A stretch of DNA of 64,000 nucleotides from Cloeon dipterum (lineage: Eukaryota; Arthropoda; Insecta; Ephemeroptera; Baetidae): NCBI RefSeq assembly GCF_949628265.1, contig NC_088789.1, positions 1,984,001 to 2,048,000 on the forward strand. The letters run 5' to 3'. Both the position numbers and the translations under genes were made by a program. The notes beneath the pieces are model-generated. The model worked only from the letters and a program-made list of their open reading frames with translations, ran no database searches and was not told the DNA's origin. Positions within the stretch are counted from its first letter, which is position 1, and every line of letters begins with the position of its first letter. Positions 48,570-59,686 of the stretch are shown here, one piece after another.

Positions 48570-48960
48570 GAATCATGAGCGCCGGGGCCAGGTTGCGATC
48601 TGTGTTGGTTCCCGCCGGTCAGAAGTGAATATGGCGTCCAAATAATGGAGGCCAATCAGGAGACAGTCCAGCGGCCAATCAGACGCGTCAAAAAAGAGGC
48701 GTGCCGACCTAATAATTTCATTCCCGCGCATTTTGTTACATTTCCATTGGCCTGATGGGCCATCTAACGGTCGATCCGCCAATTACCTGGCTAATCAGCT
48801 GTTAGTAAAGAAATATTAACAAAAATATTCATTGTTCTGAAGGTATTTTCATGATAAATTTTCCAAGAAAATTTCATTTTACGTTTGAAACTCTCCCGCC
48901 GTACTCTACCAGACGTCATGTCTGATTGTCGCGTGAATCCGGCCCCCGTTGCCAAAAATT
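48570..48960. promoter_or_regulatory. Candidate internal promoter between V4 and V5
   Basis: A CpG-rich patch in otherwise AT-rich DNA. GGCCAATCAG occurs twice (about 48649 and 48673), an inverted CCAAT (CCATTGGCC) lies near 48748, and CGCCAATTA near 48778. A GAATATGGCGTCC box resembles YY1/Pho sites. Such clusters are typical of insect housekeeping-type promoters. Its place just upstream of V5 would suit a separate start site feeding trans-splicing or an alternative first exon. This is inference from motifs only. Confidence 0.35.
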
Positions 48961-49162
48961 TCAATGGAACTTGTTTTTAAAAGTCGGGCTTATTATTTAT
49001 TTTGACTTTTTCAGTTAAATTAACAGGCCTCAGATAAAAGTAATTAAAACAGGTGAAGAGCCGCATGAAAAAAACTGTCAAGCAGTCTGTGCTGAATGCA
49101 ACGCGTTCAAAACGGAGAGCAATGAGGCGACTGGTTAGTTGATGGTCACGCGTTGCTTTCAG

Positions 49163-49826
49163 GTGCCCGACGTCCGCCGAGAAGACGCGCGAGGCAAATA
49201 GCGAGGCGGGCGGCGGCGCCGAACCGGGCCTCAAGTGTCCGCACTGCGGCCTGGCGGCGGCCACGCGGGAGCAGCTGCAGCTGCACGTGCGCCAGGGCTG
49301 CTCGGCGTGCACGTTCATTTGCGAGTTGTGCGGCAAGCACGTGCGCAGCGTCAAGGCGCTCGTGCGCCACCGCATCGTGCACTTTCCGAAAACGCTCGAG
49401 TGCGACTTCTGCAAACGCACCTTCCATCACAAGGAAACCATCTCGAAGCACGTGCGCACGCACATGAACGTGCGGCCCTACCAGTGCACCTACTGCACCA
49501 AGAACTTCAAGCACGCCAACATCCTGAACGACCACATCAACGTCGTCCACATGGGCATTACCAAGGACGCGTTTCCGTGCGTCGCCTGCTCGCGCACCTT
49601 CTGCCGCCGCAGCCACCTCGAGCGCCACATGCGCGTGCACACGGGCGAACGCCCTTACGAATGCACCGTGTGCAACGCCAAGTTCGCGTCCAGCTACAAT
49701 ATGCGCGCGCACCGCGCCTCCGTGCACAAAATCATGCCACACGTGTGCTACGTCTGCCGGTTCGGCGCGCGCACGCGCCAGGCGCTCGCCGACCACTGCC
49801 TCGAGGCGCACGGCATGTATATTTGA
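49163..49826 (+). CDS. Alternative terminal exon V5: six C2H2 fingers plus a C2HC-like first finger
   Basis: Acceptor TTGCTTTCAG|G, phase 2 (Gly), then CPTSAEKTREANSEA, a 23-residue lead-in; 220 residues to TGA, isoform 419 aa. The first unit LKCPHC...LHVRQGC has Cys in place of the last His. Fingers start at FICELC, LECDFC, YQCTYC, FPCVAC, YECTVC and HVCYVC, with TGERPY and KIMPH at the usual places. No usable ATG precedes the fingers near the acceptor, which supports dependence on upstream exons. A Rep2 element starts 45 bp after the stop. Confidence 0.86.
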
Positions 49827-49870
49827 GCCTGGCGAAAAAAGTTGAAATTAAAACCAGTGACTGTTTTGGA

Positions 49871-50239
49871 GACTGTTTCTGTTTTCTGAGCACACCAACC
49901 GATTCTAGAGGGTCGAATTAGGTAAAGGGGATATTATTTCCGACCAAAGAGTCCTGCGCGACGTGCGAACTTTTTTTCCCGCCAAAACAATATGAATGCG
50001 AGAACTGCGCATGCGTCAGAGGGGGTTTGAGCACTTGCCTGGACGAATGGCTTCTTTGTCAGATCCCGCCAGCTCTGACGCATGCGCACTTCTCGCAATC
50101 AATTGTTTCGGCGGGAAAAAGTTCTACTTGTGCTACGCACGTCGCGCTGCACTTTCAGGTAGGAAAAAAACCATTTTACCTAATTCGACCCTCAAGAATC
50201 GATTGGTGCGCTCTGAACTTTGTCAAAGACGGTCTTTAA
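49871..50239. repeat. Palindromic DNA element Rep2, copy 3
   Basis: Inverted arms sharing GGGTCGAATTAGGTAAA, GCGACGTGCGAAC and GCGCATGCGTCAG with copies 1 and 2, and ending GACGGTCTTTAAC. The left terminus has diverged. It lies in the 3' flank of cassette V5. Confidence 0.75.
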
Positions 50240-51167
50240 CTGTTTTAAGCTTTTTCTTTAGATACAATGTTAATTTTAGAGCATTATGAGTAAATCAAGT
50301 CAAACTAAACATCTCATGGAAATATCAATAATTCACCAAAGAAGTCCTGAGATCAAAACTAGATGTTTCCATTGCTATATTGTAATTTTCATATAAGATT
50401 TTAACTTAAATCTGTAATATAAAGGGCACGAGAGGGCCAGATTTGATTTTTAGAAATTTAGTATACCTGTCGAATTGTATGGTCTAAAAATTTAAATTCA
50501 GCTGAGTAGACGTTGTGAATTTTGAACATCCTCTCAGCTTCTTCATGTTGAATATAAATGTGAAACAAATCATGATATTTTTCTAAAAAAGAAAGAAATC
50601 ATAATATGCTAAATAAAGCTGGAAAATCCTAAATAGATTGCATTTTCTGTTCTGTTGCGCAAGCAATACTAAGCTCTTGTTCTTCAATGAGAGCTAGGAT
50701 TCCCTGAATTTAATTTGGAATTTTTATATTGAAAATTACTGCCATTCAGGAGCCTGATAATATAATATTTTAAATTAAATTAATCCAAATACAAGCGATT
50801 AATTAATTAACTAAATGGGTTTCATAACGGTTTAAGAATTTAATTAGAAATTGTTTCAATAAAGGTGGGTGGTCAAGGTTAAAATTTTAATAAAAAATCT
50901 CGCGCTCTTTGATTGGACATCAGTTATTGTTTACTGCCTCCAAGGGCTCGGTACTTCTGCTTCTGGGAGATAAAAAAATGCGAAAGACTCACTATCAGCA
51001 GCTGAGTTTGTTATAATTAAAATCTGGAACAAACTGAGGCTATAATATTGCCCTCTCAGTTCTGACTTAAACAATAATTATTGTACTAACAAGCCAGCAT
51101 GCAATCGAAACGGGCGCCGCAGCAGCGTGAGAGAGAAGACGCTGACCACGCTTTGCTCTGTTGGCAG
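50240..51167. other. Intronic spacer between V5 and V6
   Basis: AT-rich and non-coding; no supported feature apart from the V6 acceptor region at its right end. Confidence 0.55.
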
Positions 51168-51828
51168 ATGGCAGTGCCCGCGATGCTGGCGCACGTTCAG
51201 CACGCGGAGTCTGCTGCGCGAGCACCAACTGGGCCACAAGTCGGGCGACGCGGCCGCGGCGGCCGGCAACGCCATGTGCGACGTGTGCGGCAAGCAGTTC
51301 TCGGCGCGGCGCCTCGTGCTGCAGCACCGGCGGGCGCACTTCGCGTCCGAGCGGCGCTACACGTGCCACTTCTGCGGCGTGGCCTACCTGCACAAGTACC
51401 AACTGCGCGACCACATGATGACGCACCTCGACCTGCGCACCTTCCAGTGCGAGGTGTGCGCCGAGACGTTCTCGCACCCGGCCAACCTGCGCCACCACTA
51501 CAAGCGCCACCACCTGGCGGCGCCGCTGCAGAAGCGCCACAAGTGTCCCTACTGTCCGAAGCGCTTCCAGGCGCCGGCGTCCGTGCGCCGCCACTTGGTC
51601 ACGCACACCGGCGAGCGGCCGTACGCGTGCACGCAGTGCGACAAGTATTACCAGCACGTGGACAAGCTCAACGACCACAACATGCGCGTGCACAAGCGCA
51701 TGCCCTACGTGTGTCCCGTCTGCGCGGCCGGCTTCCGGCTGCTCAAGGAGCTGGCCGTGCACTCGTACCAAGAGCACCAGGTGCAGACCGTCGACCTGCA
51801 GCGCGCCCGCACCACCAACGCTACCTAA
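51168..51828 (+). CDS. Alternative terminal exon V6: seven C2H2 zinc fingers
   Basis: Acceptor CTCTGTTGGCAG|A, phase 2 (Gly), then WQCPRCW; 219 residues to TAA, isoform 418 aa. First member of a related sub-cluster V6-V10 sharing a first finger with C-x-x-C-W, a finger 2-3 segment H-R-R-A-H-F-A-S-E-R-R-Y, and the last finger CPVC..GFRL.KEL. Fingers start at WQCPRC, AMCDVC, YTCHFC, FQCEVC, HKCPYC, YACTQC and YVCPVC. TGERPY precedes finger 6 and KRMPY finger 7. The tail is QTVDLQRARTTNAT. Third codon positions are extremely GC-rich. AATAAA at 52041-52046 is the nearest canonical signal. Confidence 0.88.
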
Positions 51829-53531
51829 AATCCAAACTATTCCGACCGCATTTATAAATAGGCATTTCAAATTAAAATACTGATAGCAGTAATTGACAGA
51901 ATTGCAGAATTTGACTTGCTTTTTTTATTTTCGCAACACAAATTATGGTCTATCAATGAGAATTTATTCCTGAGCACCACTCGAACATTACCTCATATTA
52001 TATGTCTAATTTCAAAGACGCTCATTGAAAAGAATTAAATAATAAAGTAGCAAGTAGTAATGATCGTGCCTGCAAATTAATTTTCTCTCACTGCATAATT
52101 TTACAAGCCAGTAAAAAATCTAACGACAAAGCTTATAGTCCTCTTTTAAAAACTGTTAATAATACTTTCACGTTCTGTATAATTTTATCTTTTGATAATT
52201 AGCTGTTTTAAGACTAAAAGACTGTTCCATGTTCACTGTGCCATATTTATGTGTTCCATGTGCCAAGCTTGACGCGATTTAAAATTGTATAAATTTAGAC
52301 TACGTAATACTTTCAATCTTGTCACGATGATGAAATTTGAATGCATTAAAAGCTAGTAATATTTATAAGAATGGAGATTTCAATGCGTAATTTTTTTTAA
52401 AAGGAACCCCGGTTACATTCCGCTCTAGCATGCATTTTTTTGCCTCAAATGTGTAGACTTCCATGAACAGTAACATTTCCGGGCTACGAAGTAGAACAGG
52501 TTTCCCATGTAAACAGGCCATTTGCATCCAATCGTGATGAAATTTGGAGACTAATCAATGCAATTTTTTGGCAATACATCAAAATTTTATAAAATTACGG
52601 AAAATAAAATAAAATATATTTATTTTTTAAATAAAAAAAATAAACTCTTAGAGACGCTTGTAGTCGCCTTTATGAAAAAATCTGAGAATTTTGGAAAGAG
52701 GATATGTCCCAGAAATCAATTCGTCTCATTAAAGGGATTAACCAAAAATCATCACGATTGAACCAAATTCGAATTTTGAAAGCAGTGCTAGATTGAAAAA
52801 TTTGAACTGGTGGCCCATGTAAACATCACAGAAGTGCGCCCATTTGAGGGGAAAAATTGCTTGTCTCAGCGGAAAGATCTTGAGGTTGACGCTTTGAGTA
52901 CGTATAGCAGACTGCAAAATTCGAACTGAAGCGATCGCTAGTTCAGTCATCAGATTGACACAGTGCATCAGCCTGGCTCCGTTTGCCTGCTTAATCCCCA
53001 AAAAGACAAATTGACCACATATTTTGTGAGAAATGACAAGCTGCTGCTGCCTTTCCAGTGCCAATTTCGTGATACTCCCTTAAACTACTCTATAGAACTG
53101 GCCAAGCTTAAGTTTCAGCTGCAAGACTGCGAACAAGCTCAGAAAATTAAATAATACGATTAGTGAACCGAACTTATGATATTATGCGTGAATAAAGTAT
53201 GTTTACTAACTGATATATTACAAATTTCTATTTAAATTAAGCTATACCGACTAAAAAAAACCTAGTTTGACTCAAAAAAAGGTCTGATAATACAATTATT
53301 AGCGAATATACCCACAAAATTGCTAAAAATTATTCTTATTAATTTAGAGCAAACCTTAACCTGGGATTTATAATTGACGGGACAGACTGGAATTTAATTT
53401 TAGTTTTAGAATATTATTGGGTATGGTGGTGTCTTAAGTAAGTCCTAACCCTAGTACAAATACATATTGCTTATAAGTATAAATGTGAAAGTACTGCCGA
53501 GCAGGGATTTGACGTTGAGCTCTGTTGGCAG
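51829..53531. other. Intronic spacer between V6 and V7, with a decayed ORF-like stretch
   Basis: 1.7 kb of AT-rich DNA. At about 52786-53154 the plus strand reads as protein-like sequence in one frame with two internal stops (see findings). Nothing else is supported. Confidence 0.5.
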
Positions 53532-54177
53532 ATGGAAGTGCCGCACGTGCTGGATGACCTTCGAGAGTAAGGAGGAACTGAAAGAGCACAAGAAGGTGCA
53601 CAAGACCTCGGAGGTCTCGGCGATGTGCGACATTTGCGCCCGCCAGTTCAAGACCAGGGAGGTCATGTACCAGCACCGGCGCTTGCACATCGCCTCGGAG
53701 CGCCGCTTCGCTTGCCACTTCTGCGGCATCGCGTTCCTGCACAAGTGCGTGCTGCGCAACCACATGCACGTGCACTTGGACAAAAGCTACCTGCAGTGCG
53801 AGTACTGCGCCGCGTCGTTCACGCACCCGCGCAGCCTCAGCCGCCACATCAACGACATGCACATCAGGGGCGCCCCGGAGAAGAAGTACGCGTGCACCTA
53901 CTGCACGCGCCGCTTCACCGCGCCCATCCACCTCGAGCGACACATGCGCACGCACACCGGCGAGAAGCCCTTCCCGTGCGAGCTCTGCGAGATGTCCTAC
54001 TCGCGCGAGGACAAGCTCAAGGAGCACAAGTACAAGGCGCACCAGCTCATGCCCTACACCTGCCCAGTGTGCAGCAAGGGCTTCCGCCTCGTAAAGGAGC
54101 TCGTCTCGCACTCGTTTGAGCTGCACGGCGTCCACGCGTACGACATGTCGCGAAAACGCATCATTACCAAGCCTTAG
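53532..54177 (+). CDS. Alternative terminal exon V7: seven C2H2 zinc fingers
   Basis: Acceptor CTCTGTTGGCAG|A, phase 2 (Gly), then WKCRTCW; 214 residues to TAG, isoform 413 aa. Fingers start at WKCRTC, AMCDIC, FACHFC, LQCEYC, YACTYC, FPCELC and YTCPVC. TGEKPF precedes finger 6 and QLMPY finger 7. Its last two fingers and tail (AYDMSRKRIITKP) are nearly those of V8, its closest relative, but recognition-helix residues in fingers 1-4 differ. No ZAD. Independent initiation from in-frame upstream ATG is possible but lacks support. Confidence 0.88.
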
Positions 54178-54728
54178 AGACTCGAGTGAATAATACGTCG
54201 ACAAAGTGATGTTGATTTTTGTTTCTTTTCTAAAAACGGCGGGAAAATGGTGACATCTCTTTACTGTAAAGCGCACAGAATAAGCTGAGAGATTTTTAAA
54301 TTTTAGTTAACCTAAAACTACAAACTTTTGTTTTTTAAATCTTTTATTATTGAACACTAGTAACTTAATTTTTTAACTCGAGATTGATCCTGAAGCACGT
54401 GAGCAACGCAGCCAACTGCAAATTAGAAATAAGATATTATGTATACTCTCGCATGAAACTGCACACGCTCTTGCCAACTAAGTATTTACAAAAATATGTA
54501 AAGCTGGACAGAAAGGAAGTCCGCTTAACTGATTTGCCATAACATATATTTGTACAATTTTTTAATTTTAATCCGCCCCCAGAAGGCGCGGTATTGTAAC
54601 AAAGGAACACTCGCAAACATTCCACTCGCGCACTGTTGACTAACTAACTCGATTCAGTTATAATTTGCCACACGATTGATTGAATTCACATTGACTAACT
54701 GTGCTGTGCCATTCAGCTCTGTTAGCAG

Positions 54729-55377
54729 ATGGCAGTGCAGGACGTGCTGGAACACGTTTCCCACAAAGGGCGCGCGCGATTACCACAGCCAGCAGCAGCA
54801 CTCGGACACGCGGCTGACGGCCATGTGCGAAATCTGCTCGAAAGAGTTCAAAACTCGCGAGGCGCTGCGCTACCACCGGCGGCTGCACATCGACTCGGAG
54901 CGCCGCTTCGTCTGCAACTTCTGCGGCATCCGCTTCGTGTTCAAGCACCAGCTGCGCGACCACATGTACGTGCACCTGAACGTGCGCGACCACCAGTGCG
55001 AGTTCTGCGCGGCGCTCTTCTCGCACCCGCACAGTCTGCGCAAGCACATCCAGTACCACCACGGCAAGGGCCGGCCCGAGCGCAAGTACGCGTGCACCTA
55101 CTGCCACAAGACGTTCCCGGCGCCCACGCACCTCGAGCGCCACGTGCGCACGCACACCGGCGAGAAGCCGTTCCCGTGCGGCCACTGCGAGCTCAGCTAC
55201 TCGCGCGAGGACAAGCTCAAGGAGCACCAGCTCAAGGCGCACCAGCTCATGCCCTACGTGTGTCCCGTGTGCAGCGCCGGCTTCCGCCTCGTCAAGGAAC
55301 TGGTCACGCACTCGTTCGAGATGCACCAGGTGCACGCGTACGATATGTCGCGCAAAAGGATCACCACCAAAGATTGA
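54729..55377 (+). CDS. Alternative terminal exon V8: seven C2H2 zinc fingers
   Basis: Acceptor CTCTGTTAGCAG|A, phase 2 (Gly), then WQCRTCW; 215 residues to TGA, isoform 414 aa. Fingers start at WQCRTC, AMCEIC, FVCNFC, HQCEFC, YACTYC, FPCGHC and YVCPVC. TGEKPF and QLMPY linkers. Tail AYDMSRKRITTKD. Finger 1 has an H-x4-H end. Sister of V7 (shared finger 6 helix SREDKLKEH), separated from it by 551 bp. Confidence 0.88.
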
Positions 55378-55733
55378 GAGCCCTGAATGTCATTTTGCTG
55401 CCATATTTCAGTATTCGAGCTGGAACTTTATTTTTAATTTTATTGAAAAATTATTTCAAATAGTGGGAAAATACCCTGTTAATACCTAAAAGCACAAAAA
55501 TCGATGCTATTTTATTTATCAACCCGACTCTTGTAATGATTTGCTTGCTTTTGCAGCAAATTCACGATTTTACTGCTTTAATTTTGCCAGCTAATGTGAT
55601 TTTTTTAATTCTTATTTGTGTTTTAGTGTGCCATTTCCGCCAAAATTATTATAAACCTCAAAAGCAAGAGGTTGTAAAGCCTAGTGACAAATTTGCACAG
55701 AAATTTAACCGCGTGTGATGCCTCTGTTGGCAG

Positions 55734-56397
55734 ATGGCAATGCAACAAGTGCTGGGAATTGTTCGGAACGCGCGGCCTGCTGGTCGCGCACCGCAAGCAG
55801 CAGCACCAGATGGAGCGCCGCGAACCGCTGACCGCCATGTGCGAGATCTGCTCGAAAACGTTCAAAAACCGGTCGCAGCTGCGCGTGCACTTCCGGCTGC
55901 ACCTCGACTCGCAGCGCGTGCACAAGTGCGACTTCTGCGGCATCACGTTCATGTTCAAGAACCAAATGCAGAACCACATTTACGTGCACCTCGGCGCCAA
56001 GGAGCACCAGTGCGAGTTCTGCGCGCGCACCTTCGCCCACCCCGCCAGCCTGCGGCGCCACGTGCGCTTCCACCACCTGAACAAGCGGCCGGAGAAGAAG
56101 CACGCGTGCCACTTGTGTCCGAAGCGGTTCACCGACCTGTTGCCCCTGCAGAGGCACATCCGCATTCACACCGGGGAGCGGCCGTTCGCCTGCGAGATCT
56201 GCGACTCGCGTTTCTCGCGCGACGACAAGCTGCGCGAGCACCAGTTGCGACACCACGACGTGATGCCGCAGCGCTGCGTCATGTGCGGCGCCGGCTTCCG
56301 ACTGGTGCGCGAGCTGGTCGCCCATTCCTTCGAGGTGCACAAGGCCCACCTGTACGACCTGTCGCGGCAGAAGCAGCGCCTCGTCACCCGGCCGTGA
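55734..56397 (+). CDS. Alternative terminal exon V9: seven C2H2 zinc fingers
   Basis: Acceptor CTCTGTTGGCAG|A, phase 2 (Gly), then WQCNKCW; 220 residues to TGA, isoform 419 aa. Fingers start at WQCNKC, AMCEIC, HKCDFC, HQCEFC, HACHLC, FACEIC and QRCVMC. TGERPF precedes finger 6 and DVMPQ finger 7. Finger 5 helix TDLLPLQRH differs markedly from the APxxLxRH of V7, V8 and V10. Tail HLYDLSRQKQRLVTRP. AATAAA occurs about 17 nt after the stop. Confidence 0.88.
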
Positions 56398-57603
56398 AAC
56401 CCGGCAAAAACAAAAATAAAGTGCTGACGAATTGTGAACAAAATAATGAAAGTATTAATTTTAGCTGGTTAGGTTTTACTTTGGACAGTAACTTTTTGTA
56501 TAGCTTTTTACTCGAGTTTTATTGAAACGACGCTCTCTGATTGTGAGATACAATAAAGTAGCATTTCTTTTCAAGTAAAATTGTTAATTTTTTATTAAAT
56601 GGACGCAACCAAACCGTGGTGAAATCAGCTGGTGGTGTAAAATTTCAGCAGATCCTACTGAGTAGTTTTTATTCTGTATTTTCTATTTTTGAGGCCTACC
56701 ATCCCATAATTTTTTTTAGAAATTTGATTATATTAGGGTTCTGAACGGTAAATAAATCAGCAATTGGTGAAGAACAAATTAAGCAAATAAAATAAACGGT
56801 CCTCTCTAGACTTGGATATGAAAAAGGGAGTGATCCAAATTTTAAATAATATCATTGAAATTCAATCTAGGGCATTGAAAACATGAAAGGGCTTTAAACG
56901 AGGGTAATTTTTTTAAATTACTGCATTCTTGCTAGGCTTAATAGCTTGATTGTAAATTAATCAATGAGAACATTGAAAAGAGAAGCAATATTTTATAGTT
57001 ATTGGGCAATTTTTTAATTATATAAATTAGCAAAACATCGTTGCTTCTTCCCTAAAATTTTGCAGTGTTCCAAAAATGCCGGCTTTTTAAAGATAATTTT
57101 GACCAAGCCGGATTAGCAAAAATTAAAAGTAAAGCAAATAAAATAAAATAATTGAAGCATAAAATAGACACTTACCTTGAATTTTAAAATTAAAAATTGG
57201 GTCAATACAAAAAAATAAAATCTTAACGCAGTGTTTCAAAGGCATTTAACAACCTTTTTTAGCCATAAATCCAAACCAATTAAAAAAAAACATTTATACC
57301 GCCAAAAATTGCCTGGTTTTGACAACCCTGGCTTAAAACTGCTGGTCAAATTTTGGAATATTGAAATTTTTTAATTCCTGCACTTCCCTTGCAATTTATC
57401 TCGACATTAAAATAAAAATTAATTTAAACTTTCAATTTGCATTGCATACTATCAAAAATTGGGTTAAAAAATCGATTCCGTTAGTAAAGGACTCGGTACA
57501 GTCTCATATTTGAAGCATTTTGCGTAAAAATAAACGGCAAAAGCAGCAGCAACCGCAGACACACTGCCTGTATGACTGATGCGTGGGTCCGCTCTGTTAG
57601 CAG
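56398..57603. other. Intronic spacer between V9 and V10
   Basis: 1.2 kb of AT-rich DNA. I see no exon, repeat or promoter-like patch apart from the V9 3' UTR at its left end. Confidence 0.55.
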
Positions 57604-58261
57604 ATGGCAGTGCTTCAGGTGCTGGTTGATTTTTCCGACGCGCCGCCAGCTGGCCCAGCACCGGCAGCAGGAGCACCAGAAACGCGGCGAGGCGGACGGC
57701 ACCGAGACGACCGCCATTTGCGACGTCTGCGGCAAGGAGGTGCGCTTCCTCACGCAGCACCGGCGGGCGCACTTCGCGTCCGAGCGGCGCTACCAGTGCC
57801 ACTTCTGTGGCATCTCGTACCTCTACAAGTGTCTGCTGCGCGACCACATGATGACGCACCTCGACGGACCGGCTTTCCAGTGCGAGATCTGCGCCATGAC
57901 GTTCACGCACCGCGCCAACCTGCGCATGCACAACATCCGCAAGCACATGCAGGTGCCGGTCGAGAAGAAGCACCTCTGTCCGCACTGTCCGAAGCGCTTC
58001 CGCGCGCCCAACCTGCTCAACCGCCACCTGCTGACGCACACGGGCGAGAAGCCGTGCGTGTGCCACGTGTGCGGCAAGGCGTACCAGCGCGAGCACCAGC
58101 TGCAGTACCACCAGATCAAGAAGCACCAGCTCATGCCGCACAACTGCCCCGTGTGCGGCCAAGGCTTCCGTTACCAGAAGGAGCTGATCGCGCACTCGGT
58201 GCAGGCGCACCAGACCTACGTCGTCGACAAGTCGCGCCCCAGGCACACGCTCCTGCCCTAA
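57604..58261 (+). CDS. Alternative terminal exon V10: seven zinc fingers, finger 2 shortened
   Basis: Acceptor CTCTGTTAGCAG|A, phase 2 (Gly), then WQCFRCW; 218 residues to TAA, isoform 417 aa. Fingers start at WQCFRC, AICDVC, YQCHFC, FQCEIC, HLCPHC, CVCHVC and HNCPVC. Finger 2 is CDVCGKEVRFLTQHRRAH, with nine instead of twelve residues between Cys2 and His1, so its recognition helix is cut and DNA contact by this finger is unlikely. TGEKPC and QLMPH linkers. Closest to V6 in fingers 2-3 (HRRAHFASERRY, RDHMMTHLD). Tail VVDKSRPRHTLLP. Confidence 0.87.
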
Positions 58262-59313
58262 ACACCGCGCTCTCAATGTTAGCAAAATATTTCGTTTTTA
58301 TTCAAAACTGCAGATTGAATGTCAGAATTTTAACGAAGGATTAGGATTATATATTTGATTTTTTTAATTTTTTTGGGCTAATCCATTTAGAGAAAAATTG
58401 TTCATAGTCTGGAAATAAAAGGCGCGGACATAATTTGCAGGAACAGTGAGCGTTTTTTTTAATTTCGAACTCTAATTGTATATAATCACTTTCCATTACA
58501 TTTTATCAAATTAAGGGAGAGGCATTGCAGGCAACAGACCATTTTGAGTAATTAGGAAAATCTATAATGGCTACAAAATTTCTCATAATTTAGAACACCC
58601 AGCAAACTATTAGACTGTTTGTTTCTAATCAATGCTGGAATTATTTGGGAAATCGAAGGTTAGCTATATTTTTTATAATTTATTCTCAAATTTATCATGT
58701 TGCTTGACAAGGAGAGTTTTTTGCCTGTGATTTTGTATTATAGTTAGCAAATAGATAAATTTCGGGATTATAAAAAGATCTGAACTAAAACACTAAGCTA
58801 AAATAAGTATACCCCTCTAATTTTAATTGCATTTGATTTCAAATTTCTAACGAACAAGTTTTTAGATTTATTTAACTCTAATTTTTTGATGAACTCTAAA
58901 ACAGTTGTTGAGTCATTAACTTAATTTTGTAATGAGTATGCCAGCATATTTAGAAAATGAAAAAACCCAAAGCAAAGAGTGAATTCACTTACAAAAGACT
59001 TATTCATGACTATTTATCATTTGCAACTTGTTGGTAAACTACTGAGTACCACAGTTAATTCGAAGAGTTTTATACCTTATCTCGTACCGTAATTTAGACA
59101 CAGTCGCAACGACGACTATTTTGCGCCCAATTCCTGTCGAAATGCGTTAAAACCTATCAACTATTGTGATAAAATTTTGTAAAAAAATGGATCAATCGCA
59201 AAATGAATTTTTATTGTACTTTTTAAAGACACATAAACGGGTGCAAAAGAGAGAAAATTACGAATATTAATAAAAAAAAAAAACAATCGACATATTTCAC
59301 CTCTACTAAATTA
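58262..59313. other. Intronic spacer between V10 and the Rep2 relic
   Basis: About 1 kb of AT-rich DNA without a supported feature. Confidence 0.55.
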
Positions 59314-59462
59314 TTTAAAGACCGTCTTTGGCGTAGTTTCTGAGCACACCAATCGTCGCGCTGCACTTTTTGGTCGGAAAAACCTCATTTTTACCTAATT
59401 CGACCCTGAAGAATCGATTGGTTTGCTCAGAAACATGGTCAATGAAGATCGATTGCTTTAAA
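59314..59462. repeat. Palindromic DNA element Rep2, copy 4 (internally deleted)
   Basis: 149 bp starting TTTAAAGACCGTCTTTGGCG and ending GATTGCTTTAAA. The right arm is largely kept (ACCTAATTCGACCCTGAAG), but most of the left arm and the whole centre are missing. It lies 30 bp upstream of an in-frame ATG for cassette V11. Confidence 0.7.
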
Positions 59463-59686
59463 TTCAATTTTTATTAAAAGAAATCGTGATAAATGTCCAA
59501 TAAAAAGAATTTAAGAAAATATTTTGACATCCCCGCTAACTCATCACATTCATCCTTTTTGTTTGCGATGACGAGTCGAATTAAAGCTGCTTCAACCCAA
59601 AAACGTTGCCAAAGAGTGAGTTGGGAGAGCGAGCAGAAGAACCGCCACTTGTGCCGTGCTAAATTGCCGCCCTGGTCGTGTTGCAG

